From positions 186,001 to 250,000 of the forward strand of contig CASEDF010000004.1 in assembly GCA_949286705.1 (NCBI GenBank): DNA of 64,000 bases. The letters run 5' to 3'. Source of the DNA: an uncultured bacterium. Its GTDB lineage: Bacteria; Cyanobacteriota; Vampirovibrionia; Gastranaerophilales; Gastranaerophilaceae. Below the pieces are notes generated by a model. It was not told where the DNA came from. It saw only the letters and a program-made list of their open reading frames with translations, and searched no databases. Made by a program: the position numbers and the translations under genes. Of this stretch, positions 44,909 through 53,246 are shown one piece after another. How positions within the stretch are numbered: position 1 is the first letter of the stretch; each line of letters opens with the position of its first letter.

Positions 44909-44937
44909 AAAAGACCGGAACAAAGTTCCGGTCTTTT
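44909..44937. terminator. Bidirectional terminator, ligA operon / prepilin
   Basis: AAAAGACCGGAAC-aaa-GTTCCGGTCTTTT, 13-bp stem with T-runs on both strands. It serves both convergent genes. Confidence 0.92.
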
Positions 44938-45664
44938 ATTTAACAACTTCTCCCACATTATATGGCGTGTATTCTATTTTATTGTACAGTAGAGCATTAT
45001 TTAACAAATTTTTATAAACAGACTCTATGTTTCCGTTACTTTTCACGACATATTGATAGAAATCCGCTCCCAGCTGGTTTGGATCCTGTGTGTTGTTAAT
45101 ATCCATATAAACATAAGCACAAGCATCCACAGTAACTTCTTCTCTGCCAATTTCAAAACCATTTTCATCACGATAAACACGATCTTGAGTTTTTATACAA
45201 GATGACTGCATAGTTACCTGAAAAATTATACCATTTTGCAGCCAAATACGCCCGAAATTATTTAAACCGATACTTGTTGCATAAACACCGTCTTTTTTAA
45301 ACGGCGTATTAGCTTTCACTCCATAATATTTGCAAACATTTTCAGTATCACCACTTTTACAGACTTTTGATTTTTTCAATACTTTCGTCAATTCTGCCGC
45401 CACTTCATCAGATGTCTTACTTGTATCAAATAAACACAACATATTTTGGCAATTATTCTGCGCCACATACATTTGTACCGCATTCAACAATTGCGCATGC
45501 CCCTGCTTTACTTTTGTCACAATTACCCTCTCACGATAATTTTTTACCAATGTCGGAATTGTCATGGCAGCCACAACGCCGATTATGCCGAGGGTTATTA
45601 ACACTTCAGCCAATGTAAACGCAGCTTTTTTAGAAGATACTAAGTTACTAAGGCAGTAAGGCAC
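44936..45664 (-). CDS. Prepilin-like protein with N-methylation motif (242 aa)
   Basis: Type IV pilin or type II pseudopilin. The leader MPYCLSNLVSSKKAA is cut before F16 (FTLAEVLITLGIIGV), with E20 at mature position +5 as required. Position -1 is Ala rather than the usual Gly. The hydrophobic helix continues to about residue 40. The globular domain has four or more cysteines (NNCQNMLC, SKVCKSG, NVCKYYG, SSCIKTQ, DACAYVY) that could form disulfides. The start is GTG inside an 8-bp tandem repeat and there is no good ribosome binding site. The partner assembly genes nearest are the PilMN/PilO pair 7 kb away. Confidence 0.85.
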   Translation of the reverse strand: MPYCLSNLVSSKKAAFTLAEVLITLGIIGVVAAMTIPTLVKNYRERVIVTKVKQGHAQLLNAVQMYVAQNNCQNMLCLFDTSKTSDEVAAELTKVLKKSKVCKSGDTENVCKYYGVKANTPFKKDGVYATSIGLNNFGRIWLQNGIIFQVTMQSSCIKTQDRVYRDENGFEIGREEVTVDACAYVYMDINNTQDPNQLGADFYQYVVKSNGNIESVYKNLLNNALLYNKIEYTPYNVGEVVK

Positions 45665-45668
45665 TAAG
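45637..45668 (-). repeat. Four 8-bp tandem repeats encoding the prepilin leader
   Basis: On the minus strand CTTAGTGC, CTTACTGC, CTTAGTAA, CTTAGTAT: four octamers sharing CTTA[GC]T. They cover the GTG start and the residues PYCLSNLVS. Eight is not a multiple of three, so gain or loss of one unit would shift the start out of frame with the pilin. Confidence 0.75.
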
Positions 45669-45692
45669 AATTTTCTGTGAGATTCGCTCTCA

Positions 45693-45769
45693 TTTTTGTC
45701 ATTCTGAGCTCTCTGCCGAGCAAAACAATTGTGTATTATTTTGCGAGAGGAAAAGAAGAATCTCTTGAG
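45693..45769 (-). repeat. Long palindromic repeat with ATTCT/AGAAT ends
   Basis: On the minus strand GAGATTCTTC ... CTCAGAATGACAAAAA, with an inner GCAAAA/TTTTGC hairpin. The flanks GAGATTCT and AGAATGACAAAAA are the same as those of the small elements at 9655-9686 and 59619-59650, but the inner loop is about 55 nt. Confidence 0.7.
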
Positions 45770-45777
45770 TTTCTTGC

Positions 45778-45903
45778 AGGTCGGGTTTACTAACCCGACG
45801 GTATATTTTCTGTCGGCATAGTAATGCCGACCTACTTTTCTAATTTCATGACCCGATATATTTTTTCCAACTTCCTGTTGGTCGAATCCAGCGGCTACGC
45901 TGG
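45778..45903. repeat. Cluster of four perfect small hairpins
   Basis: GTCGGGTT-tact-AACCCGAC (45780-45799); GTCGGCAT-agta-ATGCCGAC (45812-45831); CCAAC-ttcct-GTTGG (45867-45881); CCAGCG-gcta-CGCTGG (45888-45903). The first two are inverted copies of one 20-bp element: loop TACT against AGTA, and the inner stem GTT/AAC changed to CAT/ATG with pairing kept. The outer AGGTCGG and CCGACCT make the pair a larger palindrome. Confidence 0.75.
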
Positions 45904-45967
45904 CTAGGAGAGTCGCCCCCCCCCGAGATTTTCAAACTCTGTCTTTCGCATCGCTTTACTCCTTTTT

Positions 45968-46966
45968 TTAATACATACCTATAATATTTCTCACTTCTTT
46001 TAAGACTTTTTGTGCTTCTGTTCGGGTTTTTTCGGAACCTTTACGGATAATTTCACGAACCTCATCCAAATGTTCCTCATAATATCTTCTGCGCTCTCTG
46101 ATATCATGGAGGCGTTCATTTACCAACGCACCCAATTGTCTTTTGCAATCCGCACAGCCGCGGGAACCCTTTTCACATTCGCATTTAACCGTATTAACCT
46201 GTTCAGCGTCACCAAAAATCTGCCAGTATTTGAATGCGACTTCGCACTGATCGGGATGTCCCAAATCATCACGGCGCAAGCGGCTTCTGTCGGTAATCGC
46301 AGTCATTATCTTTTTCGCAGTGACTTCTTCCGTATCGGAAATTTTTATATCATTATTATAAGATTTACTCATCTTGTTGCCGTCAAGTCCGCAAATCAAT
46401 GAACATTCGTTCAAAATCGGCTGAGGTTCATTGAAAAAGTCCGTCTTATAAATATTATTAAACCGTCTTACAATATCACGTGTAATTTCAATATGCGCGA
46501 TTTGATCAACACCTACAGGAATCAATGGTGAATTAAGCATCATAATATCCGCACTCATCAAAACCGGATATCCCATAAGTCCGTAACTTATCTGAGAATT
46601 CGCAGCTTCTTTTGTGCGTAAAATTTTTGCCATATCCTTTAAGGTCGGGTCACGCTCAACCCAGTTTTGCGGGGTAACCATACTCAGATAAATATGTAAT
46701 TCCGCAATCTCAGGCACTAACGATTGAACATATATCGTTGATTTTTCAGGATCAATTCCTGACGCCAGCCAGTCAATTACAACATCTATAACATCCTGAC
46801 GGAGATTTTCCGTATTATCATATTTGGTAGTCAATGCATGCCAGTCAGCAACGAAAAAATAACAATCATATTCATTTTGGAGCTTAACCCAATTTTGTAT
46901 AACCCCGAGATAATGCCCCAGATGTAACCTTCCCGTTGATCTCATTCCTGATACAATTCTTTGCAT
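45968..46966 (-). CDS. trpS: Tryptophanyl-tRNA synthetase
   Basis: Class I synthetase charging tRNA-Trp. The HIGH-like motif is in GMRSTGRLHLGHYLGVI (about 6-22) and the KMSKS motif in GNKMSKS. Other family blocks are DWHALTTKYD, SYGLMGYPVLMSADIM and VGVDQIAHIE. 332 aa is normal. The C-terminal region has C-x-C and C-x2-C pairs (VKCECEKGSRGCADC) that may bind zinc, as in some bacterial TrpRS. It ends close to the repeat cluster. Confidence 0.96.
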   Translation of the reverse strand: MQRIVSGMRSTGRLHLGHYLGVIQNWVKLQNEYDCYFFVADWHALTTKYDNTENLRQDVIDVVIDWLASGIDPEKSTIYVQSLVPEIAELHIYLSMVTPQNWVERDPTLKDMAKILRTKEAANSQISYGLMGYPVLMSADIMMLNSPLIPVGVDQIAHIEITRDIVRRFNNIYKTDFFNEPQPILNECSLICGLDGNKMSKSYNNDIKISDTEEVTAKKIMTAITDRSRLRRDDLGHPDQCEVAFKYWQIFGDAEQVNTVKCECEKGSRGCADCKRQLGALVNERLHDIRERRRYYEEHLDEVREIIRKGSEKTRTEAQKVLKEVRNIIGMY

Positions 46967-47000
46967 TTAATACCCAACCTTTCCGCAATTATTATAGCAT

Positions 47001-47023
47001 AAAAAAACGGCCGAAGCCGTTTT
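47001..47023 (-). terminator. Terminator after the 96-aa gene
   Basis: On the minus strand AAAACGGC-ttcg-GCCGTTTT followed by TTT; a UUCG tetraloop on a C-G closing pair. It lies 32 nt past the stop of the 47055-47345 gene. Confidence 0.88.
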
Positions 47024-47054
47024 AATTTATCCTATTTCCTTTTATCCTATCAAT

Positions 47055-47345
47055 TTACGCAACTACTTTTGATACAAAGTTTGCAATTTCAAAGAATGAA
47101 TCTTTGACAAATTCTTTAGCCAATGTTTTAATCGGTCTGTTTTCAATACAGTCAAATACGTAATAAATCGGATCTTTTGAATTGTTAAAACGCATTCTTC
47201 TGTCAGATTTTTCTAAATAACAATAATCTTCAATAGAAAATCCGTTATTGGAATTTCTTTTGTTACCTTTTCTTCTTCTGGTTAAAGCACCGAACTGACC
47301 GTTTCCTGCTGTATCATTATGTGAATTAGCTGCTGTCTGAATCAT
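47055..47345 (-). CDS. Small unknown protein (96 aa)
   Basis: Unrecognised. The first 40 residues are Asn/Gly/Arg-rich and probably disordered (GQFGALTRRRKGNKRNSNNG), the rest is a compact mixed segment with IEDYCYLEKSDRR, YYVFDCIENRPIKTL and a helical end. The two Cys are single. RBS AAGAGAG before the ATG. A good terminator follows, supporting a real gene between tolC and trpS. Confidence 0.65.
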   Translation of the reverse strand: MIQTAANSHNDTAGNGQFGALTRRRKGNKRNSNNGFSIEDYCYLEKSDRRMRFNNSKDPIYYVFDCIENRPIKTLAKEFVKDSFFEIANFVSKVVA

Positions 47346-47460
47346 CTTTTGCTCTCTTTCTTAAAATTAATCTCTTCTTGTATATATAAAGTATATAAAC
47401 TCAAAAAAATTGCCTTTTTGGAAAGAGAAATGTTACGATTTATTTACAAATAATTTTAAA

Positions 47461-48873
47461 TTATTCTTCTAATTCAATAACATCTTCATCAGATATAATA
47501 TTTTTACCGACAGCTTTTTCAAGACCTGCTTTTGCGGAATTATATTCGTATAACGCCTGATAATAAGTCAGTTGAGCCGTTTCATACATAATTTGAGAAT
47601 CTTTTAATTCTGTCGGACTTGCCTCACCGACTCTGTATCTGCCGTATGAAAGCTCATAATTCTCTTTTGCCTGTTTAACCTGCAAAAGCGCAACCGGCAT
47701 TTGATTTTTCTTCTCTTCAAGAGTTAAAAACGCGTTTTGGATTTCGAGATAAATCTGGTTTTGAGTATTCTGGGCATTAGCAAGCTCTTTATCATACAAA
47801 TACCGTGCTTCTTTAATCTCGTTGCGGATTAACATACCGTTAATTGTCGGAAAATTCAAATAACCGCCGAGGTTATAACCGTGGTTTGAAGTCCAGCTTT
47901 TACCGCCGAGCTGCAGTTGACCTTCTACTGATAAAGTCGGGAAATATGATTTTTTAACAAGTTTAAGCGTTTGATTTGCGGTTTCCACCTTGATTTCAGC
48001 AAGACGCAACTCCGGACGTGCTTCTCTTGCAATATCAACCGCGGCATTAAAAGTCAAATTCAACGGCTGATACTGAAGTTTATCCATAACATTATATTTA
48101 TCAATAAAAGGAACGCCCATAACATTATTCAATCTGGCAATCGCAAGGTTTACCCCGTTATCAGCCTGAATAAGCTTAAGTTTTGCACTGCTGAGGTTTG
48201 ATTCGGCAATAGTAACGTCAACCTTCGGGTTCATGCCGATTTCATAAAAGGCTTTTGCCTGATCGTAAAATAGCTGGAATTTATCAACCGTATCCTGCGC
48301 GACGCGGCGGTTTTCATATGCAAACAAAAGAGCATAATATGCGTCTTTTGTCTGATAAATAACATCATTTATTATGGCGGTCAAAGACGCTTTATAACCT
48401 TCATAATCCAAGCGCTTGATAGTTGCCTGATTCTGAGTAACCCCAAAGTCATAAAGCATTTGCTGCAAAGTAACCTGCCCCATCAAATAATAGTTAAATG
48501 TCAAATTCTGCCCCAAAGCATCGGACAATTGCAGTTGCCTGATTCTTGTATAACCTGTTTGCCAGCCGATTTGAGGGAAATAATTCGACCAGACCTGTTT
48601 TATTCTGGCATCTGAAGCTAAAATATCCTGAAAAGCCGCATTAATTTGAGGGTTGTTGCCAAGTGCAAGTTCAATACAGTTTTCAAGGGTAAGATCAATA
48701 TTTTTTTCAACGGAACCTGAAATTATATATTCGGAACCGCTGTTATTTTCAGGTAAAACCTTTTCGGATTTCGGGAATTCCTTGTCCTGAATAGCGTTAC
48801 CTATGACAATATCTTCTGCCGCAGCAGGCAGAATACAAAAACTTAATATTAAAAGTAAAAATCTTTTTATCAT
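47461..48873 (-). CDS. tolC: TolC-family outer membrane efflux protein
   Basis: Outer-membrane channel for a tripartite RND pump. A signal peptide (MIKRFLLLILSFCILPAAA) is followed by the two TolC/OEP repeats with LTLENCIELALGNNPQINAA and the second-half RPELRLAEIKVETANQ; the GRYRVGEASPTELKDSQ block is characteristic. 470 aa is normal. Its start overlaps the acrB stop by 4 nt, so the operon order is acrA-acrB-tolC. Presence of TolC implies a diderm envelope. Confidence 0.93.
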   Translation of the reverse strand: MIKRFLLLILSFCILPAAAEDIVIGNAIQDKEFPKSEKVLPENNSGSEYIISGSVEKNIDLTLENCIELALGNNPQINAAFQDILASDARIKQVWSNYFPQIGWQTGYTRIRQLQLSDALGQNLTFNYYLMGQVTLQQMLYDFGVTQNQATIKRLDYEGYKASLTAIINDVIYQTKDAYYALLFAYENRRVAQDTVDKFQLFYDQAKAFYEIGMNPKVDVTIAESNLSSAKLKLIQADNGVNLAIARLNNVMGVPFIDKYNVMDKLQYQPLNLTFNAAVDIAREARPELRLAEIKVETANQTLKLVKKSYFPTLSVEGQLQLGGKSWTSNHGYNLGGYLNFPTINGMLIRNEIKEARYLYDKELANAQNTQNQIYLEIQNAFLTLEEKKNQMPVALLQVKQAKENYELSYGRYRVGEASPTELKDSQIMYETAQLTYYQALYEYNSAKAGLEKAVGKNIISDEDVIELEE

Positions 48874-51800
48874 TTCTTTTTACCCTTATTAACTTTTCTT
48901 GCGATATTGACTTTCATTTCTTCAATAATCACATAAAATGCAGGAACAAGGAAAGTACCTATAAAGGCAACCGCCATCATACCTCCGAATACCGTCATAC
49001 CGACCGAATGACGGCTTGCCGCACCTGCGCCTTTAGCGAATACAAGCGGTAACAAACCAAGAATAAAGGCAATATTTGTCATCATAACTGCACGGAACCT
49101 TAATTTTGCCGCCTGCATTGCCGCATCTCTTATTGCCATGCCGGCTTCGTGCGCGTCTTTGGCAAATTCAATAATCAAAATTGCCTGTTTTGTACTCAAG
49201 CCCAGAAGCATAACAAGCCCGATTTGAGAATACAAATCAAGCGAATATCCCGCTACATACTGGAAGAATAGCGCTCCGACAAGAGCAACAGGCGATACCA
49301 GAAGTACGGCGATCGGAAGCATCCAGCTTTCATATAAACCTACCAAGAATAAATAGACAAATACAATTGACATCGCAAGAATAGGTCCGATTTGTCCGGA
49401 AGATTCCTGTTCCTGAAGCGAAGTACCTGACCACGCATAACCCATGTCTTTTGGCAGAACCTCCTGTGATAATCTTTCCATAATTGCCATTGCCTGACCT
49501 GAAGATACCCCTTCCCGGGCTGACCCGTTTATGGTAATTGCAGGATATAGGTTAAATCTTGTTCTGCTGTAAGGTCCGACTATATTTTCTATTTTTAATA
49601 CCGATGTTATCGGAACCATTTTGCCGTAATTATTTTTTACAAAGATTTTGTCAATATCGGCAGGTCTTGCCCTGAAATCCGAATCAGCCTGCATATAAAC
49701 ACGATAAACACGTCCGTATTTATTAAAATCGTTTATGTAAGATTTACCGAAATATGCCGCAAGAGCGCTGTAAATTTCAGAGATTTCAACCCCCTGCGCC
49801 ATAGCTTTAGCCACATCAACATTCAATAAAAGCTGAGGCATATTTGACGTAAATGAGGTGTAAACCATTGTGAAATTCGGGTCTTTATTTGCGGCGGAAA
49901 GCAATTTTACGGCTTCGTCATAAAGTTCCTGTGCATCTCTGTTGCCCTTATCCAGAAGCTGATATTCAAAACCGCCGAACATACCCAGACCGGAAATCGC
50001 AGGCGGCGAGAATGAAGCAATCGTTGCGGAAGGATAATTTGAAAATTCTTTTCGCATTATACCCAGAATTCCCTCAGCAGATTCCGCTTTTGATTTTCTC
50101 TGTGACCAGGGTTTGAGCTGTGAAACAATAAATGCCGTATTTTCACCGTTAAAACCTACCATTGTAATGGTTGTTTCCACGCCTTTTATCTTCAAAATTC
50201 TATCTTCAATTTCATTTGCAACCATACTTGTTCGGGACGCTGATGATCCGTCAGGCAGCTGAATTTGCGTAAAAATGGCACCTCTATCTTCTGACGGCAA
50301 AAAGCCCGTAGGTATAAGATTAAACATAAATATAACAAATGCAACAATTCCCAAAAGTACACCCATTGTAAGTTTTGCGGAATTTATAAATACATTTGCG
50401 CCTTCGAGATATCTGTCGCGAATATTATTAAACCAGTCATCAAATTTCTGAATAAATTCAAAATCAGCCTTTTCGTCACCGGATTTCAAAATCATTGAAC
50501 AAAGAGCAGGCGAAAGCGTCAGCGCAACAAGAGTTGACAAACCGATTGATGATGCGATGCACAAAGCGAATTGTCTGAACATCTGCCCCGTAATCCCTGC
50601 CATAAATGATACAGGCACAAATACAGCCATCAAAACAAGTGATGTTGCAAGAACAGCGCCAAACACCTCTTTCATGGTAATTTCCGTTGCTGTTTTTTGA
50701 TCTTTACCCTCCTGAATATGACGCTGGGTATTTTCCAGAACTACAATCGCATCGTCTACAACAAGCCCTACCGCCAGTACTAAAGCAAATAAAATCAACA
50801 GGTTAATTGAAAATCCCAGAAGATTCATAAATATAAACACACCGATTAACGAAACCGGTATTGCACAGAAAGGAATAAAAGCAGCTCTCATACTGCCAAG
50901 GAACATATAAGTTACAAGTCCCACAAGCAGGATTGCAAGCGCGATTGCGTGGATAACTTCATTAATTGATTCCCTTACGAATTCCGTTTCATCGTGCTGA
51001 ATCTCATATTCTATACCCTGCGGAAAGCCTTTGCTGAGTTCTTCCATTTTTTTCTGGATTTTATTGGACAAATCAATTGCGTTTGCCTCCGGAAGCTGGC
51101 TCACAGAAATAATTGCCGCATTTTTACCGCCGATTCTTGAAAAATAAGAATAACTTTCCGCACCGAGTTCAACCCGCGCAATATCTTTCAGTTTAATCTG
51201 AGATCCGTCGGGTTTTGATCTGACAACAATTTCTTCAAACTCTTTCGGATCCTCAAGGCGCCCGCGGGTGCGCATTGTTAATTTAATCATCTGAGGATCT
51301 TTCATAGGCTCAACACCCAAATCTCCGGCAGGCGTTTGGGTATTTTGTGCCTGAACTGCCGCTGCCACTTCGTTTGTGGAAACTCCTAAGCTTGCCATTT
51401 TATTTGCGTCAAGCCAAATCCTCATTGAATATTCGGTTGAACCGAATACCTGAACTTTACCTACGCCTTTTATACGCGCGAGTTCATCTTTAATATAAAT
51501 CGCGGCATAGTTTGCAATATAAAGGTTATCATAAGTTCCCGTCGGTGAATTTACGGAAATCATTAAGATACCCGGGCCGCCGGTTGATTTTTTTACAGTC
51601 AAGCCATAACGTCTAACCTCTTCCGGCAGACGGGGAGTAACCAGTTGCAGCTGGTTTTGAACATTTACAACCGCCATGTCAGGGTCGGAGCCTATATCAA
51701 AATACAAGGTTAATTGATAAGAACCGTTTTGCGATGTTGAGGACATATAAATCATGTTTTCAACACCGTTCAATTGAGCTTCAACAGGTGCTGCAACGGT

Positions 51801-51989
51801 AGATTCAACAACGTCTGAGCTTGCACCGGCATATACGGCACTAACAACTACCTGCGGAGGCGTAATTGACGGATATTCCTCCAACGGCAGAGTTGTTATC
51901 ATAAGCATACCCGCCAGAATAATCGCAAGAGAGATTACTATCGCAAGTTTTGGACGTTTTATAAATAAATTTCCGGAATTTTCTGCCAT
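48870..51989 (-). CDS. acrB: RND multidrug efflux transporter, AcrB/HAE1 type
   Basis: Proton-driven inner-membrane pump of about twelve membrane helices and two large periplasmic loops. The N terminus (FIKRPKLAIVISLAIILAG) and the fourth-helix aspartate pair in GLVVDDAIVVLENTQRH are diagnostic, as are TMRTRGRLEDPKEFE-type porter sequence and the C-terminal GLLPLVFAKGAGAASRHSVG. 1039 aa is the usual length. The substrate cannot be read; HAE1 members export drugs, dyes and bile acids, which suits a gut resident. One base overlap with acrA. Confidence 0.95.
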   Translation of the reverse strand: MAENSGNLFIKRPKLAIVISLAIILAGMLMITTLPLEEYPSITPPQVVVSAVYAGASSDVVESTVAAPVEAQLNGVENMIYMSSTSQNGSYQLTLYFDIGSDPDMAVVNVQNQLQLVTPRLPEEVRRYGLTVKKSTGGPGILMISVNSPTGTYDNLYIANYAAIYIKDELARIKGVGKVQVFGSTEYSMRIWLDANKMASLGVSTNEVAAAVQAQNTQTPAGDLGVEPMKDPQMIKLTMRTRGRLEDPKEFEEIVVRSKPDGSQIKLKDIARVELGAESYSYFSRIGGKNAAIISVSQLPEANAIDLSNKIQKKMEELSKGFPQGIEYEIQHDETEFVRESINEVIHAIALAILLVGLVTYMFLGSMRAAFIPFCAIPVSLIGVFIFMNLLGFSINLLILFALVLAVGLVVDDAIVVLENTQRHIQEGKDQKTATEITMKEVFGAVLATSLVLMAVFVPVSFMAGITGQMFRQFALCIASSIGLSTLVALTLSPALCSMILKSGDEKADFEFIQKFDDWFNNIRDRYLEGANVFINSAKLTMGVLLGIVAFVIFMFNLIPTGFLPSEDRGAIFTQIQLPDGSSASRTSMVANEIEDRILKIKGVETTITMVGFNGENTAFIVSQLKPWSQRKSKAESAEGILGIMRKEFSNYPSATIASFSPPAISGLGMFGGFEYQLLDKGNRDAQELYDEAVKLLSAANKDPNFTMVYTSFTSNMPQLLLNVDVAKAMAQGVEISEIYSALAAYFGKSYINDFNKYGRVYRVYMQADSDFRARPADIDKIFVKNNYGKMVPITSVLKIENIVGPYSRTRFNLYPAITINGSAREGVSSGQAMAIMERLSQEVLPKDMGYAWSGTSLQEQESSGQIGPILAMSIVFVYLFLVGLYESWMLPIAVLLVSPVALVGALFFQYVAGYSLDLYSQIGLVMLLGLSTKQAILIIEFAKDAHEAGMAIRDAAMQAAKLRFRAVMMTNIAFILGLLPLVFAKGAGAASRHSVGMTVFGGMMAVAFIGTFLVPAFYVIIEEMKVNIARKVNKGKKK

Positions 51990-53161
51990 TATTTACCCTT
52001 TTTAGGTTGTGTTTCCTGTTTTTTAATTTTAGCCATTTCTTCAGGTGTAACAATAGTTACCGGATGTCCCGGAGTAACTTTTTGTAAGCCGTCCGTAATT
52101 ACACGGTCGCCTGCATTTAAACCTTCTGTTACAACCCAGTAATCTCCCGTCTGCTGACCGACTTTTATATATGTCAATTGAGGAATATCGTTTTCATCCA
52201 TTTTATAAACGTATTTACCTGCCTGATTTTCCTGAACAGATGCCTGATGAACCACCGGCACCTTGACTTTGTTATTTGAATACAATTTTATGGTAACAAA
52301 TTCACCGTGCAAAAGCCTGTTATTTGGATTTTTGAATGTGGCACGGAGAGTTACTGTACCTGTTGACTGATCAATTTTGTTGTCCAAAAAATCCTGAACG
52401 CCGTCAAGTTCATACTTTTCGCCGTTATTAAAATACAGTTCAACCCGGCGGTTTTTATAATTTTCCATATCGGCTTTGGCTAACGCATCAAAATCGTTGG
52501 AATCCAGCGGGAATGTAACATATATAGGATCCGTACTGTTAATTGTTGTCAAAGGACCTGACGACGGCGATACATAGTTCCCGACGGTTACGGTAATAAT
52601 ACCGACTCTGCCGTTTACTGGAGATTTTACCATTGTATAGCCGTAATTTCTCTGGCTGTCCTGATAAGCTGCCTGAGCTGATGCCAGCTGTGCCCTCAGG
52701 GCATCCCTTTGTGACAAAATCTGATCATACTGAGCTTTTGCTATATAATCTTTTTTTACAAGCTCACTTGCACGTGCCAGCTGCTTTTCCGCATACTCAA
52801 GCTGTGCTTTTGTATTCGCCACATTTGCCTTTGCAATATTTGCAGTGTTTATAAATTCATTAGGCTCTATCTGAAACAAAACCTGACCTTGTTTTACGTA
52901 ATCGCCTTCTTTAAAATAACTTTTCTGCAAATATCCGGAAATACGCGCAAGTACATTAACCTGATATTTGGAAGTTACGCGGCCCGGAGCCTGAAAACTT
53001 CTGATAATCTCTTTTTCGCCTATCGGCTCGACCTGAACACTGGGTGCAGGCTGCATTTTCATTCTCTTGGTACTTATATATTCACCGACAATACCCGAAA
53101 TATACCTCAGGAAAATTGCCGCAACAACTACTATTAATACAATAATTATATTTTTTTTCAT
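51989..53161 (-). CDS. acrA: RND efflux periplasmic adaptor (membrane fusion protein)
   Basis: Adaptor linking AcrB and TolC. An N-terminal membrane anchor (about 4-20) without a lipobox, a lipoyl half-motif (GRVTSKYQVNVLARISGYLQ), the helical hairpin (about 100-165), the second half-motif VKSPVNGRVGIITVTVGNYV and the beta-barrel with VRATFKNPNNRLLHGEFV-type sequence (RATFKNPNNRLLHGEFV) are visible. 390 aa is typical. First gene of the efflux operon, with a candidate operator in its promoter. RBS AGGGGAGA. Confidence 0.94.
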   Translation of the reverse strand: MKKNIIIVLIVVVAAIFLRYISGIVGEYISTKRMKMQPAPSVQVEPIGEKEIIRSFQAPGRVTSKYQVNVLARISGYLQKSYFKEGDYVKQGQVLFQIEPNEFINTANIAKANVANTKAQLEYAEKQLARASELVKKDYIAKAQYDQILSQRDALRAQLASAQAAYQDSQRNYGYTMVKSPVNGRVGIITVTVGNYVSPSSGPLTTINSTDPIYVTFPLDSNDFDALAKADMENYKNRRVELYFNNGEKYELDGVQDFLDNKIDQSTGTVTLRATFKNPNNRLLHGEFVTIKLYSNNKVKVPVVHQASVQENQAGKYVYKMDENDIPQLTYIKVGQQTGDYWVVTEGLNAGDRVITDGLQKVTPGHPVTIVTPEEMAKIKKQETQPKKGK

Positions 53162-53189
53162 TGCTCTCCCCTGATAAAAGTATGGTTTT

Positions 53190-53211
53190 GTAACAAAAAT
53201 CGTAACAAAAA
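53190..53211. promoter_or_regulatory. Direct repeat overlapping the acrA promoter
   Basis: GTAACAAAAA occurs twice at 53190-53199 and 53202-53211, 12 bp apart on the same face, covering the -10 box and start region. It is a plausible operator for a repressor of the efflux operon; no regulator gene is adjacent. Confidence 0.5.
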
Positions 53212-53227
53212 CAAATCAGGTTTGCAA
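53199..53227 (-). promoter_or_regulatory. Promoter of the acrA-acrB-tolC operon
   Basis: On the minus strand TTGCAA-N17-TACGAT. The start would be near 53192, about 30 nt before the ATG, with AGGGGAGA between. Confidence 0.5.
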
Positions 53228-53246
53228 TAGTAATATCATACAAAAA

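Larger units (their letters stand above)
45665..45967. other. 303-nt repeat-rich gap between prepilin and trpS
   Basis: No gene seen. The stretch consists almost entirely of inverted repeats (described separately at 45693-45769 and 45778-45903), followed by nine C in a row at 45916-45924. It is much GC-richer than its surroundings in places. It looks like a landing site for successive small palindromic elements. Confidence 0.7.

Noticed and set aside
45916-45924. C9 tract as a phase-variable promoter or coding tract
   Set aside because: It lies in a gap beyond the end of trpS and upstream of a prepilin promoter region without a clear relation to either; it may also be a sequencing or assembly uncertainty.
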